DNA of 64,000 nucleotides from an uncultured Christensenellaceae bacterium (GCA_910586985.1 CAJUKK010000002.1:1-64000), one strand, 5' to 3'. Counted from the first letter of the stretch, positions 42,507 to 53,044 are shown. The notes: generated by a model not told the origin, from the sequence alone. Numbers and translations are program-made.

Positions 42507-43850
42507 ATGAAAAATAAATTTTATTTTGGCGTGGCGACCGCCGCTACGCAGATCGAGGGCGGTTATGATCAGGGCGGAAAGGGTAGAAGCGTTTGGGACG
42601 ACTATTCTGCCCTCGGGCTGATTGCCAACGGACACACTTGTTTCGAGGCTTGTGATAGTTATAACCGTCTCGACGAGGATTTGGCTCTTATCAAAGAGTT
42701 AGGGGTCGATTCCTACCGCTTTTCCCTCTCCTGGCCGAGGATTCAGCCGGGCGGGCGCGGAAAAGTCAATCCCGAAGGCATTGCCTACTATAATCGTTTG
42801 ATCGACGGGCTGTTGGCAATCGGCGTAAAACCGTTCGTAACGCTTTTTCATTGGGATTTGCCGTCGGAGTTGAACGAGGCGGGCGGATTTCTAAACCGCG
42901 AGATTGTAGATTGCTTTGAAGAATACGCTCGTATCGTTGCCGAAAATTTCGGCGACAGAGTGGAAATGTTCTCGGTGTTTAACGAGGCGCTTTCGCTCAT
43001 CGACTTTTTGTATCTGCGTCCCGTGGGCGGCGGCTGGAAACCGAAAACTTATCAAGAAGCATTCGAGGCGGTTCACAATCTGCTTTTGTGTAACGGGGTT
43101 GCAACGCGCGCCCTCAGAAATTATGCAAAGGGCAACGTAAAGGTGGGTATGGTCAACTGTACCGACGTGAAAATGCCGAAAACGCCCGAGCTGACAGAGC
43201 TTGCGCGTAAGGCGACCTTTGCGGTACACGACGGCTTTTATGAGAACAACACGCTGTTTCTCGATCCGCTCGTGTTCGGAAAATACGACGAACGCATTTT
43301 CGAGAAGCTCGGCGTAACGCCCTCCTTTATTCGTGAGGGCGATATGGACTCAATCGGCTGTTCTCCCGATTTTCTCGGACTAAACGTTTATCTCGGCAAG
43401 ACGGTGGAAGCGGATGAACAAGGAAAACCGAGAGTTTGCGTGCCCGATCAAAATGCCGTTTACGGCGACATGGGCTGGGAAATTGCGGGTTCGGCGTCGT
43501 CGGTGTACTATGCGATAAAATTCATGAGCGAGCGGTATTCCCTTCCCGTCGTCATTTCCGAAAACGGACTGTCTTTACCCGATTGGGTGGACGGGGACGG
43601 GCAGGTAAACGACGGAGCGCGGAGCGACTATATTTGCCGCTATGCATCGGAGGCGTTACGGGCAAAAAAGGACGGTTATCCCGTATTCGGCTATTACGTT
43701 TGGACGCTGATGGACAACTTCGAATGGTCGAGCGGATATACCCGCCGTTTCGGGTTGGTGTATTCCGACTATCTGAACAAGAAACGGATCAAAAAACAGT
43801 CATTCTATTTTTACAAGCGCTTTATAAAAGACGAGCGTGAAAAGTTATAA
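42507..43850 (+). CDS. GH1 family beta-glycosidase
   Basis: 447 residues. N-terminus FYFGVATAATQIEGGYDQGG, acid/base region MFSVFNEALS (NEA in place of the usual NEP), nucleophile region VVISENGLSLPDW, and a C-terminal WTLMDNFEWSSGYTRRFGLV. No signal peptide, so it is intracellular. It hydrolyses beta-linked glucosides or galactosides brought in by the ABC importer. Confidence 0.93.
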   Translation: MKNKFYFGVATAATQIEGGYDQGGKGRSVWDDYSALGLIANGHTCFEACDSYNRLDEDLALIKELGVDSYRFSLSWPRIQPGGRGKVNPEGIAYYNRLIDGLLAIGVKPFVTLFHWDLPSELNEAGGFLNREIVDCFEEYARIVAENFGDRVEMFSVFNEALSLIDFLYLRPVGGGWKPKTYQEAFEAVHNLLLCNGVATRALRNYAKGNVKVGMVNCTDVKMPKTPELTELARKATFAVHDGFYENNTLFLDPLVFGKYDERIFEKLGVTPSFIREGDMDSIGCSPDFLGLNVYLGKTVEADEQGKPRVCVPDQNAVYGDMGWEIAGSASSVYYAIKFMSERYSLPVVISENGLSLPDWVDGDGQVNDGARSDYICRYASEALRAKKDGYPVFGYYVWTLMDNFEWSSGYTRRFGLVYSDYLNKKRIKKQSFYFYKRFIKDEREKL

Positions 43851-43935
43851 ACAAGAAAAACTACATCAACGGAATTGAGAGAATGCGCGTGTGTCCGTTA
43901 GGGCGCACGCCTTATCTTAGTAAGAGGAATTATTT

Positions 43936-45540
43936 ATGGGTAAAATAAATTCGCTCGGCGTCATGCTCGATTGTTCGCGGGACGCTGTGTATACGGTAGA
44001 AACGCTTGGGAAATTTTTCAAACTGATTTCTGCTATGGGCTATTCGACTGTACAACTTTATACGGAAGATACTTTCGAGGTGGAGGGCGAGCCTTATTTC
44101 GGCTATTTGCGCGGCAGATACAGTGAAACAGAGTTGAAAAAGATCGACCGCCTTGCCGCCGAAAACGGATTGGAGCTCATTCCTTGTATTCAAACGTTGG
44201 CGCACCTCGGCGGCGTTACCCGCTGGGAGGATGAATATATGTGCTGTACCGACGCGGAGGGCATTCTGTTGGCGGATGAGGACAGAACGTATACGCTGAT
44301 CGAGCATATATTTGCGTCTTTGGCGAAATGCTTTACTTCGCGCCGTGTGAATATCGGTATGGACGAGGCTCATTTAATCGGGCTGGGGCTGTATCTCGAC
44401 AAGCACGGTTTTGTTGACCGCGTTGATTTGTTGCTCCGTCATTTAAGACGCGTGCTGAGGATTGCCGAAAAATACGGTTTCCGCTCTATGATGTGGTCGG
44501 ATATGTTTTTTCGCCTTGTCAGCGGCGGCGAATATGAAAATTCAGAAAAAGAAATTCCGTCCGAAATTGCGGCGAAAATTCCCGAAAATCTTGATTTGAT
44601 TTATTGGGATTACGGTAACTTCGACGAGGCGCATTACCGTGCCGTAATAAAGGCTCACCGTCGCATGAACAGAAGAATTGTTTTTGCGGGCGGATCATGG
44701 ACTTGGAGCGGCTTTGTTCCCGACAATGCGCTTGCAATCAAAGCGAGCGAAGCGGCAATCCGTGCCTGTATCAACGAGGGAATCGACGAAGCGTTTGTGA
44801 CCTGTTGGAAAGACGACGGTGCGGAATGTTCTCTGTTCGGCGCGCTGCTTACGTTGATGTGCGTTGCAGAATTTGCAAAGGGCAATTTTGACAGAGTCGA
44901 AATCGCAAAAAAATTCAAGACCGTTACAGGCGTGGAATGGGACGATTTTGCCGCAATCGAACGGATGAATTTGAAAAGCAAAATCGATACGCTCGCCAAC
45001 CCGTGCAAATATATGCTGTATGCCGATCCGTTTTTGGGAATTTTCGATACGACGGTCAACGGAACGGAAGCCGAAACCTACGCGCAAATCAGAAAGCGGT
45101 TAAAGACCGTAAACAATTCGCAATTCGGATATATCTTCGATACCTATATTGCTCTGTGTGATGTTTTACAAATAAAGTACGCACTCGGCGTAAAAACGCG
45201 CAACGCCTATGCAAACAGGGATATAGACGCGTTGCTTGCATTGACGGGAGACTATTCGGAACTCGAAAGACGGGTGGAAACGTTCTATTTCAAATTCCGC
45301 ACGCAATGGAGGAAAGAATGTAAGCCGCACGGGTTTGAAAAGCATGACGTTCGGCTGGGCGGGCTTTTGTTTCGGATACGGCACTGTCGGGAAACGATAA
45401 AGGAATTTTGCGCAGGAGAACGGAGTGAAATCGCACAGTTGGATGAAACGATTTTGCCCTTTAAGCAAAAGATATCTGCGGGAAGTAGCATTTATTTTAA
45501 CGATTGGCTGTATTCTGCAATGATTAAGCCGAAAATGTGA
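43936..45540 (+). CDS. GH20-like beta-N-acetylhexosaminidase
   Basis: 534 residues. The barrel starts INSLGVMLDCSRDAVYTVET, with MGYSTVQLYTEDTFEVEGEP. The Asp-Glu catalytic pair for substrate-assisted hydrolysis is in VNIGMDEAHLIGLG. No signal peptide. It probably removes terminal GlcNAc or GalNAc in the cytoplasm. The 85-bp gap before it contains a GC-rich hairpin (about 43885-43913) without a U-run. Confidence 0.85.
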   Translation: MGKINSLGVMLDCSRDAVYTVETLGKFFKLISAMGYSTVQLYTEDTFEVEGEPYFGYLRGRYSETELKKIDRLAAENGLELIPCIQTLAHLGGVTRWEDEYMCCTDAEGILLADEDRTYTLIEHIFASLAKCFTSRRVNIGMDEAHLIGLGLYLDKHGFVDRVDLLLRHLRRVLRIAEKYGFRSMMWSDMFFRLVSGGEYENSEKEIPSEIAAKIPENLDLIYWDYGNFDEAHYRAVIKAHRRMNRRIVFAGGSWTWSGFVPDNALAIKASEAAIRACINEGIDEAFVTCWKDDGAECSLFGALLTLMCVAEFAKGNFDRVEIAKKFKTVTGVEWDDFAAIERMNLKSKIDTLANPCKYMLYADPFLGIFDTTVNGTEAETYAQIRKRLKTVNNSQFGYIFDTYIALCDVLQIKYALGVKTRNAYANRDIDALLALTGDYSELERRVETFYFKFRTQWRKECKPHGFEKHDVRLGGLLFRIRHCRETIKEFCAGERSEIAQLDETILPFKQKISAGSSIYFNDWLYSAMIKPKM

Positions 45541-45580
45541 GTTTGCTTTTGTTTCGGAAAAGGATTTTACGGGAAAAAAT

Positions 45581-47503
45581 ATGTTTCAAAAATTTCAAAC
45601 GATGGATTTGGGTAAAATTAAACCGTGCGGTTGGGTGAAAGATTTTTTGCTGACGCAGGCGGACGGACTTACGGGGAAATTGTCGCATACGGGGTATCCG
45701 TATTCAATCGATTTTTGGCAAGATAAAAAGAGAGGTGAGGAAACTCCGCCTTGGGAAGTGTTCGAACAGAACGCTTATTGGATCGACGGCTCGTATTGTT
45801 GCGGTGTGCTTACGGAGAGAGACGATCTCGTTGTCCGCGCCGACGAAAATTTTAAGTATTCGCTTTCGCATATCGCAAGCGACGGGTTTATCGGTCCCGA
45901 TACGCTGCGGGAAACAGATGGCTGGCACCGTTGGCCGCAGGTCGTTTATTTCCGCGCGTTGATTGCGAAGTTTGAATATACGCATGATGAGAATATCATA
46001 AGCGCTCTTTCAGACTTTTATTTGAAGGGCGATTATGATTATTCGACCATGCGGGAATTTTTACATATCGAAATCATGCTTTGGGTTTACGATAAGACGG
46101 GGGACGAACGGTTGCTCGTCCTGGCGGAAAAGACCTATCTCGACTATCAACGGAATTGCAAGGACGATAACAGCGAAGCGGTGATGCTGTCCGATAAAAA
46201 GCCGTACGTCCACGGAGTTACCTACGACGAGACCTGTAAAATCGGCGCGATTTTATATATGGCTACGGGGAAAGATCGGTATTTGCGCGCGTCCGTCAAT
46301 GCATTTGAAAAGCTCGATAAAATGTTTCTGCTGGCGGACGGCGGGCATTGCAGCAACGAATTCATGATCGGAAACGATAGCTTGCAGAGCCATGAAACGT
46401 GTACGATTTCCGATTATACTTGGGCGCTCTATTATCTGCTTATGGCAACGGGGGAAACAAAGTATGCCGACAAGATAGAACGGTGTATTTTCAACGCGGG
46501 AATCGGGGCGCTAAAAGAAGATTTTTCCGCAGTGCAGTATTTTTCGTGTCCGAATCAAGTGCTTGCCACGCAAAGCAGCAATCACAATGCGTTTTTTTGC
46601 GGTGAGCAGTGGATGGGGTATAACAGCAAACACAATACCGATTGTTGCGTTGGAAACGCCAACCGCTTTATGCCCAACTTCGTGCGGCGGCTTTGGATGC
46701 AAAAAGGGAATGAGATTTTCACAACGCTTTATTCCCCGAATACGGTAGAATTTACGGTGGACGGAATTGCCGTTGTGATTGAGGAAAAAACAAAATATCC
46801 GTTCGAGGATACGGTAACGTTTCGGATCGGAACGGAAAAGCCCGTTTCATTTGTGCTTTTGTTGCGGATACCGGCATGGAGCCGCGGTGCAACGGTTACG
46901 GTGAACGGACGGGAAGAAATTATCGATCAGAGCGGAATATTTTACAAGTTCAAACGCGTTTTTGCGGACGGCGACGAAGTTGTTTTGCACTTAAATCCGC
47001 AAGTAAAGGCGGAAATGTCCTCCGACGGAGGCGTATCTTTTATGCGCGGACCGCTTGTGTTCGCGTTGGGCTTGCCTTATAAAGAGGAGAAAGTGAAAGC
47101 GGAAGGCGGCGACGGAACGCTATGCAATTATAATTTGACGACCGCCGCGCCTTGGAACTATGGGATTGACGTAAAGGAAAGTATTAAAGACATTCGCTGC
47201 GAACGGAAAGAAATAAGCGGAAATCCTTGGACGCTCGCCGGCGCACCCGTTCAGTTGAAAGTGGCGGCGCACGAAATTAAAAAATGGCAGATCGTCCATG
47301 CAAAAAATGTAACGCAAATTTATAATCTATACGATAAACTTTCAAGAGAGAAAGAGGGTGATTTTACATTGACACCGCCCCTGCCGCAGGAGATAACGGA
47401 GGACGAAATCGGCAAACCGGAAACAATCACGCTCGTTCCCGTCGGAGCGGCAAAACTGCGCGTTACTGTTTTTCCGAAAATCGTGGAAGGAATAGAAAGA
47501 TAG
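45581..47503 (+). CDS. GH127 (DUF1680) beta-L-arabinofuranosidase-like protein
   Basis: 640 residues. Alpha/alpha-barrel protein with ETPPWEVFEQNAYWIDGSYC, SLQSHETCTISDYTWALYYL and the cysteine cluster NTDCCVGNANRFMPNF that fits the zinc-thiolate site of GH127, followed by C-terminal beta domains. Founding members release beta-L-arabinofuranose. In this locus a different furanose or decorated sugar is possible. No signal peptide. Confidence 0.85.
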   Translation: MFQKFQTMDLGKIKPCGWVKDFLLTQADGLTGKLSHTGYPYSIDFWQDKKRGEETPPWEVFEQNAYWIDGSYCCGVLTERDDLVVRADENFKYSLSHIASDGFIGPDTLRETDGWHRWPQVVYFRALIAKFEYTHDENIISALSDFYLKGDYDYSTMREFLHIEIMLWVYDKTGDERLLVLAEKTYLDYQRNCKDDNSEAVMLSDKKPYVHGVTYDETCKIGAILYMATGKDRYLRASVNAFEKLDKMFLLADGGHCSNEFMIGNDSLQSHETCTISDYTWALYYLLMATGETKYADKIERCIFNAGIGALKEDFSAVQYFSCPNQVLATQSSNHNAFFCGEQWMGYNSKHNTDCCVGNANRFMPNFVRRLWMQKGNEIFTTLYSPNTVEFTVDGIAVVIEEKTKYPFEDTVTFRIGTEKPVSFVLLLRIPAWSRGATVTVNGREEIIDQSGIFYKFKRVFADGDEVVLHLNPQVKAEMSSDGGVSFMRGPLVFALGLPYKEEKVKAEGGDGTLCNYNLTTAAPWNYGIDVKESIKDIRCERKEISGNPWTLAGAPVQLKVAAHEIKKWQIVHAKNVTQIYNLYDKLSREKEGDFTLTPPLPQEITEDEIGKPETITLVPVGAAKLRVTVFPKIVEGIER

Positions 47504-47512
47504 GAAAATATT

Positions 47513-48754
47513 ATGACAAAGAAATTGATCGTGTTCGGTTACGGACAAAGAGGAAGCATTTATGCAAGCTATGCGGCGGCATATCCCGAACAGTTTGAAC
47601 TGACGGCAATTATCGAGAACGACAGCGAGCGAATCGAAAAAGCCCAAAAGCTCTATCCTGCCGTACCGATTTATACCGATTTTAACAATGTAATTCAAGC
47701 AAAGATTCCCGCCGATCTCGTCGCGGTATCCACACAGGACAATCAGCATAAAGAGCACGCAATCGCCATGATGGGGGCGGGCTACGATTTGTTATTGGAA
47801 AAACCGATTGCAAACACGGAAGAAGAATGCCTCGAAATTTATAGGGCGAGCAAAAAGTTTAACCGAAAGGTAATCGTGTGCCATGTTTTGCGCTATACAC
47901 CGTTTTATTCTGCAATCAAGCGCACGATTGAAAGCGGCGCACTCGGCGAAGTGGTTTCAATCCACGCAAGCGAAAACGTGGGGTATTATCATCAGGCGCA
48001 TTCTTACGTGCGCGGTCCGTGGCGGAATTCCAAAGAAAGCAGTCCCATGATTCTTGCCAAGTGCTGCCACGATATGGATATTTTACGGTATCTCATGAAC
48101 GAGAAATGCGAAAGCATCAACTCTTACGGTAGTTTATTTTATTTTAACGAGGAGCACGCGCCCGAAGGGCACGCACAATATTGTTCGGACTGTCCGTTGG
48201 AAGATTGCATTTACAAAGCGCAGACTCTCTATACGGCAAAGGGGAAGGATTGGTGCGCGAACTATTTTACGACCCGCGAACATACGAAAGAGAACATTGT
48301 AGAAGATTTGCGGCATACAGGGTACGACCGTTGCGTTTACGCCTGCGATAACGACGTCGTAGATCATCAGGTAACGATCGCGCGCTTTGCAAACGGGAAA
48401 ACGGCGGCGCATACTATGACGGCGTTCAGCCGTGAAATTTACAGGGACATTAAAATTTACGGCACGAAAGCCGAATTATACGGAATCATGGAAGATAATT
48501 TGGTTGAGGTTCGACCGTTCGGCGGGGAGGTGTATCGTGTTGCCGTCGATACCTCGCAAGCGACGTTAGGCGGACATTGCGGCGGTGACTTTTTCATGAT
48601 GCAAAACGTATTCAAAGCTTTGAACGGAGAACGCGCGGAGGGAATAACCTATCTCGACGTTTCCGTCGAAAGTCATTTGATGAGTTTTGCTGCCGAGCGT
48701 TCTCGGTTAAACAACGGAAAACCGGAACTGATTCAAAAAATGATTGAAGATTGA
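47513..48754 (+). CDS. Gfo/Idh/MocA family NAD(P)-dependent oxidoreductase
   Basis: 413 residues. Rossmann motif IVFGYGQRGSIYA, then LEKPIANTEEECLEIY and HDMDILRYLM. A cysteine-rich insertion (HAQYCSDCPLEDCIYKAQ) could bind a metal. It may oxidise or epimerise a released sugar, or act as an NAD-dependent glycosidase like GH109. The substrate is unknown. Confidence 0.88.
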   Translation: MTKKLIVFGYGQRGSIYASYAAAYPEQFELTAIIENDSERIEKAQKLYPAVPIYTDFNNVIQAKIPADLVAVSTQDNQHKEHAIAMMGAGYDLLLEKPIANTEEECLEIYRASKKFNRKVIVCHVLRYTPFYSAIKRTIESGALGEVVSIHASENVGYYHQAHSYVRGPWRNSKESSPMILAKCCHDMDILRYLMNEKCESINSYGSLFYFNEEHAPEGHAQYCSDCPLEDCIYKAQTLYTAKGKDWCANYFTTREHTKENIVEDLRHTGYDRCVYACDNDVVDHQVTIARFANGKTAAHTMTAFSREIYRDIKIYGTKAELYGIMEDNLVEVRPFGGEVYRVAVDTSQATLGGHCGGDFFMMQNVFKALNGERAEGITYLDVSVESHLMSFAAERSRLNNGKPELIQKMIED

Positions 48755-48806
48755 CGGATCAAATTTAAGCTCAATCAAAGGAAAGCGAAAAGGAACATAT
48801 AAGGTC

Positions 48807-51368
48807 ATGAAAGACGAATTTTTAAGATGTGCGAGAGTGGGAACGGCTTCGCCGCGGGCGTACTACGTGCCTTTTTCTGCGGAACAGGAATTTGAAGAAA
48901 AGAACGGAATCATCGACAGAGAGAAAAGCGATAGATTTTCATTGTTAAACGGAGAATGGGAGTTTAAGGCACATTCCCGTTTGGAGGCGGTACAAATCGA
49001 CGAAGCGCTCCACGACAGGATTGAAGTGCCTTCGTGCGTACAGATGAAAGGATACGATCAAATTCAATATCTGAATTGCCGTTATCCTTTTCCGTTCGAT
49101 CCGCCTTATGTGCCGACCGAAAATCCCGTATTTCATTACCGCCGCAGCTTTTCGGTCGGTTCTCTTACAGAGAAATATTATCTTGTGTTCGAGGGAGTAG
49201 ACAGCGCGTTCTATTTGTTTATAAACGGCAGAGAAGTCGGTTACGGACAGATTTCACACGCGATGAACGAGTTCGATATTTCGTCCTTCGTGAAAGTCGG
49301 CGAAAACGTAATTGACGTTATTGTGTTAAAATGGTGCGCTTCGAGCTATCTCGAATGTCAGGATAAATTCCGTTTTACGGGAATTTTCCGTAGCGTGTAT
49401 TTGTTGCGGAGACCGCAAGAACATATTTCCGATTTCAAGATTGAAAGCGATTACGACGGGAAAGACGGGTTTATCACGTTCCATAATTTCAGCGAAATTC
49501 CGTTTCGCTATTCCGTGAACGGCGAGGAAGGCGAGCTTGCCCCCGAACAAAGCGCAATCGTCAAAATCGAGAACGCAACGCCGTGGACGGCGGAAGAACC
49601 GCATTTATATGACGTTGTACTTTCCGCAAACGGTGAAAAGATTTTGCAGAAGGTCGGCGTCAGGCGCGTTGCGATAGAAAACGGCATCTTCAAAATCAAC
49701 GGTAAACATATCAAGCTGAAAGGCGTGAACCGACATGAGAGCAATCTGGAAACGGGCGCTACCGTTACCGTAGAAGATACCTTGAAGGATTTAGATCTCA
49801 TGAAGTGGGCGAACGTGAACGCAATCCGTACTTCACACTATCCCGATATGCCGCAGTTTTATGAAATGTGCGACGCCATGGGGTTTTATGTCATAAACGA
49901 AGCGGACGTGGAAACGCACGGTATTATATCGGCGCACGGCGGCGGCAATGAGTCATTATTTGAGCAGTATACCGATAACGGAACATTTGACGACGGCGTA
50001 TTCGATCGAGAAGTCAATCTTTATGAGCGCGATAAAAATAAAACCTGTGTGATTATCTGGTCTCTTGGTAACGAGAGCAGTTACGGTAAAATGTTTTATC
50101 GCGGTGCGGATTATATTAAAGTAAGAGATTCCCGTCCTATTCATTATGAAGGAATTGCGCTTGCAGATAAAGAGAAATATTACACCGAGCGAATCGATAT
50201 TGCGAGCAGAATGTATGCGCCGCCCGAATTTTTCGACGAATATTTGAAGGACGAAAAGGAAACCCGTCCGTTCGTGCTATGCGAATATTCGCATTCCATG
50301 GGAAACAGCAACGGCGATCTGAACGATTATTGGAAGAAGATTGACTCCAACGACCGCTTTATGGGGGCTTTTGTCTGGGAATGGTGCGATCATGCCGTGA
50401 AGGGAACGGACGGCTTTTTGTACGGAGGCGATTTCGGGGAGACGGAGCACGACGGCAACTTCTGTGTGGACGGGCTTGTTGCGCCCGATCGAAAGATAAA
50501 GAGCAATCTTTTGGAACTCAAAGCTGTGTACGGCGGAAAACGGGAAGAAAAATTTGTCCCGCCGCAAGCAAACTTTTTTGCGTCCGTTACAAACAAAGAT
50601 CCGACGAAAGTTGTATGCGACGAAAACGGACGAATATGTGCAATCGGTAAGATTGTATTTCCCGAACCGATAAGCATTCAAATTTTGCGCGCCTATCTTG
50701 ATAACGATATGTTTGTAAAAAAGGATTGGACACGGTTTGAAGGATTTGCGCAGAAGATTTACAGCGCAAAAGCGTTGTCCGACGGCGGAACGGAATATTA
50801 CGGTAAAATCGTAAAGAATACGTTCGAACCCGTTATGGAATTTACTCTTTCAGTAAAACCGTTCGACGGCGGCGTGGATATCGAATTTTCTTATAAGGTT
50901 GCCGATTACGTTGCTTATTTGCCCCGTATCGGCTTGGAATTTGCATTAAATAAGGCGAATCTTCCGTTTGAATACGACGGATACGGAGAGACGGAAAGCT
51001 ATTGCGATAAGCACATGGCAAGCAGTTACGGGACATACCGTTCGACGGCAGATGAGAATTACGGGCATTATATGAAACCGCAGGAAAGCGGAAGCCATTT
51101 TGCTTCGACGCGATTGAAAATAGGCGGGTTGGAAATCACAGCAAAGAATCCGTTTTCGTTCAACGTCTGTCCTTATTCCACACAAACGCTAATGAACACG
51201 GCGCACGATTTTGAGCTACCGAAATCGAAAAATACTTTTATCAATCTTGACATTGTCATGAGCGGTGTGGGAACGAATTCCTGCGGTCCCGTACTTGCGG
51301 AAAAATACCGCGCGCCCAAAAAAGGACGAAGCACATTTCGATTTATTTTGAAAGAGGATATTATATGA
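48807..51368 (+). CDS. GH2 beta-galactosidase-like enzyme
   Basis: 853 residues from the ATG at 48807 with AAGG upstream. Jelly-roll domain (LLNGEWEFKAHSRLEAV), the GH2 signature around LKGVNRHESNLETGATV, acid/base Glu in VIIWSLGNESSYG and nucleophile Glu in FVLCEYSHSMGNSNGDL, then FVWEWCDHAV. No signal peptide. It most likely removes beta-linked galactose from imported oligosaccharide. Its stop overlaps nagB. Confidence 0.92.
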   Translation: MKDEFLRCARVGTASPRAYYVPFSAEQEFEEKNGIIDREKSDRFSLLNGEWEFKAHSRLEAVQIDEALHDRIEVPSCVQMKGYDQIQYLNCRYPFPFDPPYVPTENPVFHYRRSFSVGSLTEKYYLVFEGVDSAFYLFINGREVGYGQISHAMNEFDISSFVKVGENVIDVIVLKWCASSYLECQDKFRFTGIFRSVYLLRRPQEHISDFKIESDYDGKDGFITFHNFSEIPFRYSVNGEEGELAPEQSAIVKIENATPWTAEEPHLYDVVLSANGEKILQKVGVRRVAIENGIFKINGKHIKLKGVNRHESNLETGATVTVEDTLKDLDLMKWANVNAIRTSHYPDMPQFYEMCDAMGFYVINEADVETHGIISAHGGGNESLFEQYTDNGTFDDGVFDREVNLYERDKNKTCVIIWSLGNESSYGKMFYRGADYIKVRDSRPIHYEGIALADKEKYYTERIDIASRMYAPPEFFDEYLKDEKETRPFVLCEYSHSMGNSNGDLNDYWKKIDSNDRFMGAFVWEWCDHAVKGTDGFLYGGDFGETEHDGNFCVDGLVAPDRKIKSNLLELKAVYGGKREEKFVPPQANFFASVTNKDPTKVVCDENGRICAIGKIVFPEPISIQILRAYLDNDMFVKKDWTRFEGFAQKIYSAKALSDGGTEYYGKIVKNTFEPVMEFTLSVKPFDGGVDIEFSYKVADYVAYLPRIGLEFALNKANLPFEYDGYGETESYCDKHMASSYGTYRSTADENYGHYMKPQESGSHFASTRLKIGGLEITAKNPFSFNVCPYSTQTLMNTAHDFELPKSKNTFINLDIVMSGVGTNSCGPVLAEKYRAPKKGRSTFRFILKEDII

Positions 51369-52087
51369 GGGTATTGATTGCAAAAGATTACGACGAACTA
51401 AGCGAAAAAGCTTTTGAGGTGATGAAAGACATTATAAGGAGCAACCCATATGCCGTATTGGGACTTGCCACGGGAACGACGCCTTTGGGGTTATATCGTC
51501 ATATGATAGAGGATCATAAAGCGCACGGGACAAGCTATGCGCATATTCGTACGGTAAATTTAGATGAGTATCAGGGGTTGCCCAAAAATCACAATCAGAG
51601 CTACGCATATTTTATGCGTGAAAATTTATTTCGCCATTTGGATATTGAGACAAGTAATACTTATATCGAGAACGGCACGGCGCAGGACGAGCAAGCGGAG
51701 TGCGCACGGTATAATAAATTGCTCGAAGAACTACCCCGTGATATTCAGCTATTGGGCTTGGGCAGTAACGGGCATATCGCGTTTAACGAACCGCGCACGC
51801 CGTTCGGGAGTCAAACGCACGTGGTCGACTTAACCGAGAATACCATTAAAGACAACGCCCGTTTGTTTTCCGATATATCCGAAGTGCCGAAGAAGGCGTT
51901 TACCATGGGCATTAAACAAATTATGCAGGCAAAGCAGATTTTAATTCTTGCAAGCGGAGCGAATAAAGCGGACGCAGTGTATAAAACGGTTTGTGGAAAG
52001 GTTACGGAAGAAGTGCCCGCGAGCGTGTTGCAGCTACACCCGAATTGCATTTTGATTGCGGACAAGGAGGCGGCGAGCAAATTATGA
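51365..52087 (+). CDS. nagB: Glucosamine-6-phosphate deaminase
   Basis: 240 residues. Motifs: AVLGLATGTTPLGLYRHMIE, RTVNLDEYQGLPKNHNQSYA, LLGLGSNGHIAFNEPRTPFG and KKAFTMGIKQIMQAKQILIL. Converts GlcN-6-P to fructose-6-P plus ammonia, feeding amino-sugar carbon into glycolysis. Overlaps GH2 upstream (ATATGA) and the deacetylase downstream (ATGA). NagA is not in the locus; the PIG-L protein may supply deacetylation. Confidence 0.95.
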   Translation: MRVLIAKDYDELSEKAFEVMKDIIRSNPYAVLGLATGTTPLGLYRHMIEDHKAHGTSYAHIRTVNLDEYQGLPKNHNQSYAYFMRENLFRHLDIETSNTYIENGTAQDEQAECARYNKLLEELPRDIQLLGLGSNGHIAFNEPRTPFGSQTHVVDLTENTIKDNARLFSDISEVPKKAFTMGIKQIMQAKQILILASGANKADAVYKTVCGKVTEEVPASVLQLHPNCILIADKEAASKL

Positions 52088-52917
52088 AAATAACGTTTAT
52101 TTCCGACGGAACGGAAGAAACACAAGCATTAGCGCGTACCACACATTTGTGCATTGCGGCACATGAGGACGATATCGAATTTATGGCGTATGCGCCCATT
52201 GCGGAGTGTTTCGGCAAAAAAGACAAATGGTTTTGCGGAGTCGTGGTGACGGACGGTGCGGGCAGTCCGCGCAACGGACTTTATGCCAATTACACAGACG
52301 AGGATATGAAAGCCGTGCGTGTCGAGGAGCAAAAGAAGGCGGCAATGCTCGGAGAATACGGTGCGCAATTATTGCTCGGGCATCCGTCGAAACAGGTTAA
52401 AGATAAAAACGATACGGAAATCGTAAACGAGCTTATCGAAATTATGCGCAAAACCAAACCGCAGTACGTTTATATCCATAACCTTGCGGATAAGCATGAA
52501 ACGCACGTTGCCATGGCGTTAAAGGCAATCAAAGCCTTACGAGAGCTTTCGCCCGAAGACCAACCCGAAAAGGTATATGGCTGTGAAGTATGGCGCAATC
52601 TTGATTGGCTGAACGACGATGAGAAGGTGTATTTAGATTGCAGTACGCACCCGAATTTATCCCGTGCGCTTTCAAGTGTATTCGATAGTCAGATTATCGG
52701 CGGCAAACGGTACGATTTGGCGGCAGAGGGGCGTAGGCTTTCCAACGCGACCTTTTCCGAAAGCCATGCTTGCGATACCTATACCATGCTCAACTACGCT
52801 ATGGATTTAACGTCGCTTATCAAAGATAAATCGCTGGATATTGCCGACTATGTTGCTGGGTATATCGAGAGATTTGAAGGTAATGTGCGAAATACAATAC
52901 AAAAACTAATGAAATAA
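52084..52917 (+). CDS. PIG-L (LmbE-like) N-acetylglucosamine deacetylase
   Basis: 277 residues from the ATG at 52084. Zinc motif AAHEDDIEFMAYAPI (AH-x-DD) near the N-terminus and HNLADKHETHVAMALKAI with the third ligand. PIG-L proteins deacetylate GlcNAc groups. Coupled to nagB, it plausibly strips acetyl groups before deamination. Last gene of the glycan locus. Confidence 0.9.
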   Translation: MKITFISDGTEETQALARTTHLCIAAHEDDIEFMAYAPIAECFGKKDKWFCGVVVTDGAGSPRNGLYANYTDEDMKAVRVEEQKKAAMLGEYGAQLLLGHPSKQVKDKNDTEIVNELIEIMRKTKPQYVYIHNLADKHETHVAMALKAIKALRELSPEDQPEKVYGCEVWRNLDWLNDDEKVYLDCSTHPNLSRALSSVFDSQIIGGKRYDLAAEGRRLSNATFSESHACDTYTMLNYAMDLTSLIKDKSLDIADYVAGYIERFEGNVRNTIQKLMK

Positions 52918-53003
52918 CAATTTTATAATTTGGATGATTTTCAACGCCGGAGATTGAAACGGGAAAACACCAAAGAAATTACATAGATAAGAACCTCGAA
53001 AGA

Positions 53004-53044
53004 ATCCTCGACGGCGTTTTACTACGCTGTCGGGGATTTTTTAT
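53004..53044 (+). terminator. Terminator of the glycan locus
   Basis: ATCCTCGACGGCGT pairs with ACGCTGTCGGGGAT around a TTTACT loop (53004-53037), followed by TTTT and more A/T. It separates the glycan genes from the element backbone. The gap 52918-53127 otherwise shows nothing I recognise. Confidence 0.8.

Noticed and set aside
51991..52083. Longer N-terminus for the PIG-L deacetylase
   Set aside because: The extension lies within nagB in another frame; the ATG at 52084 gives the normal family start and an ATGA overlap.
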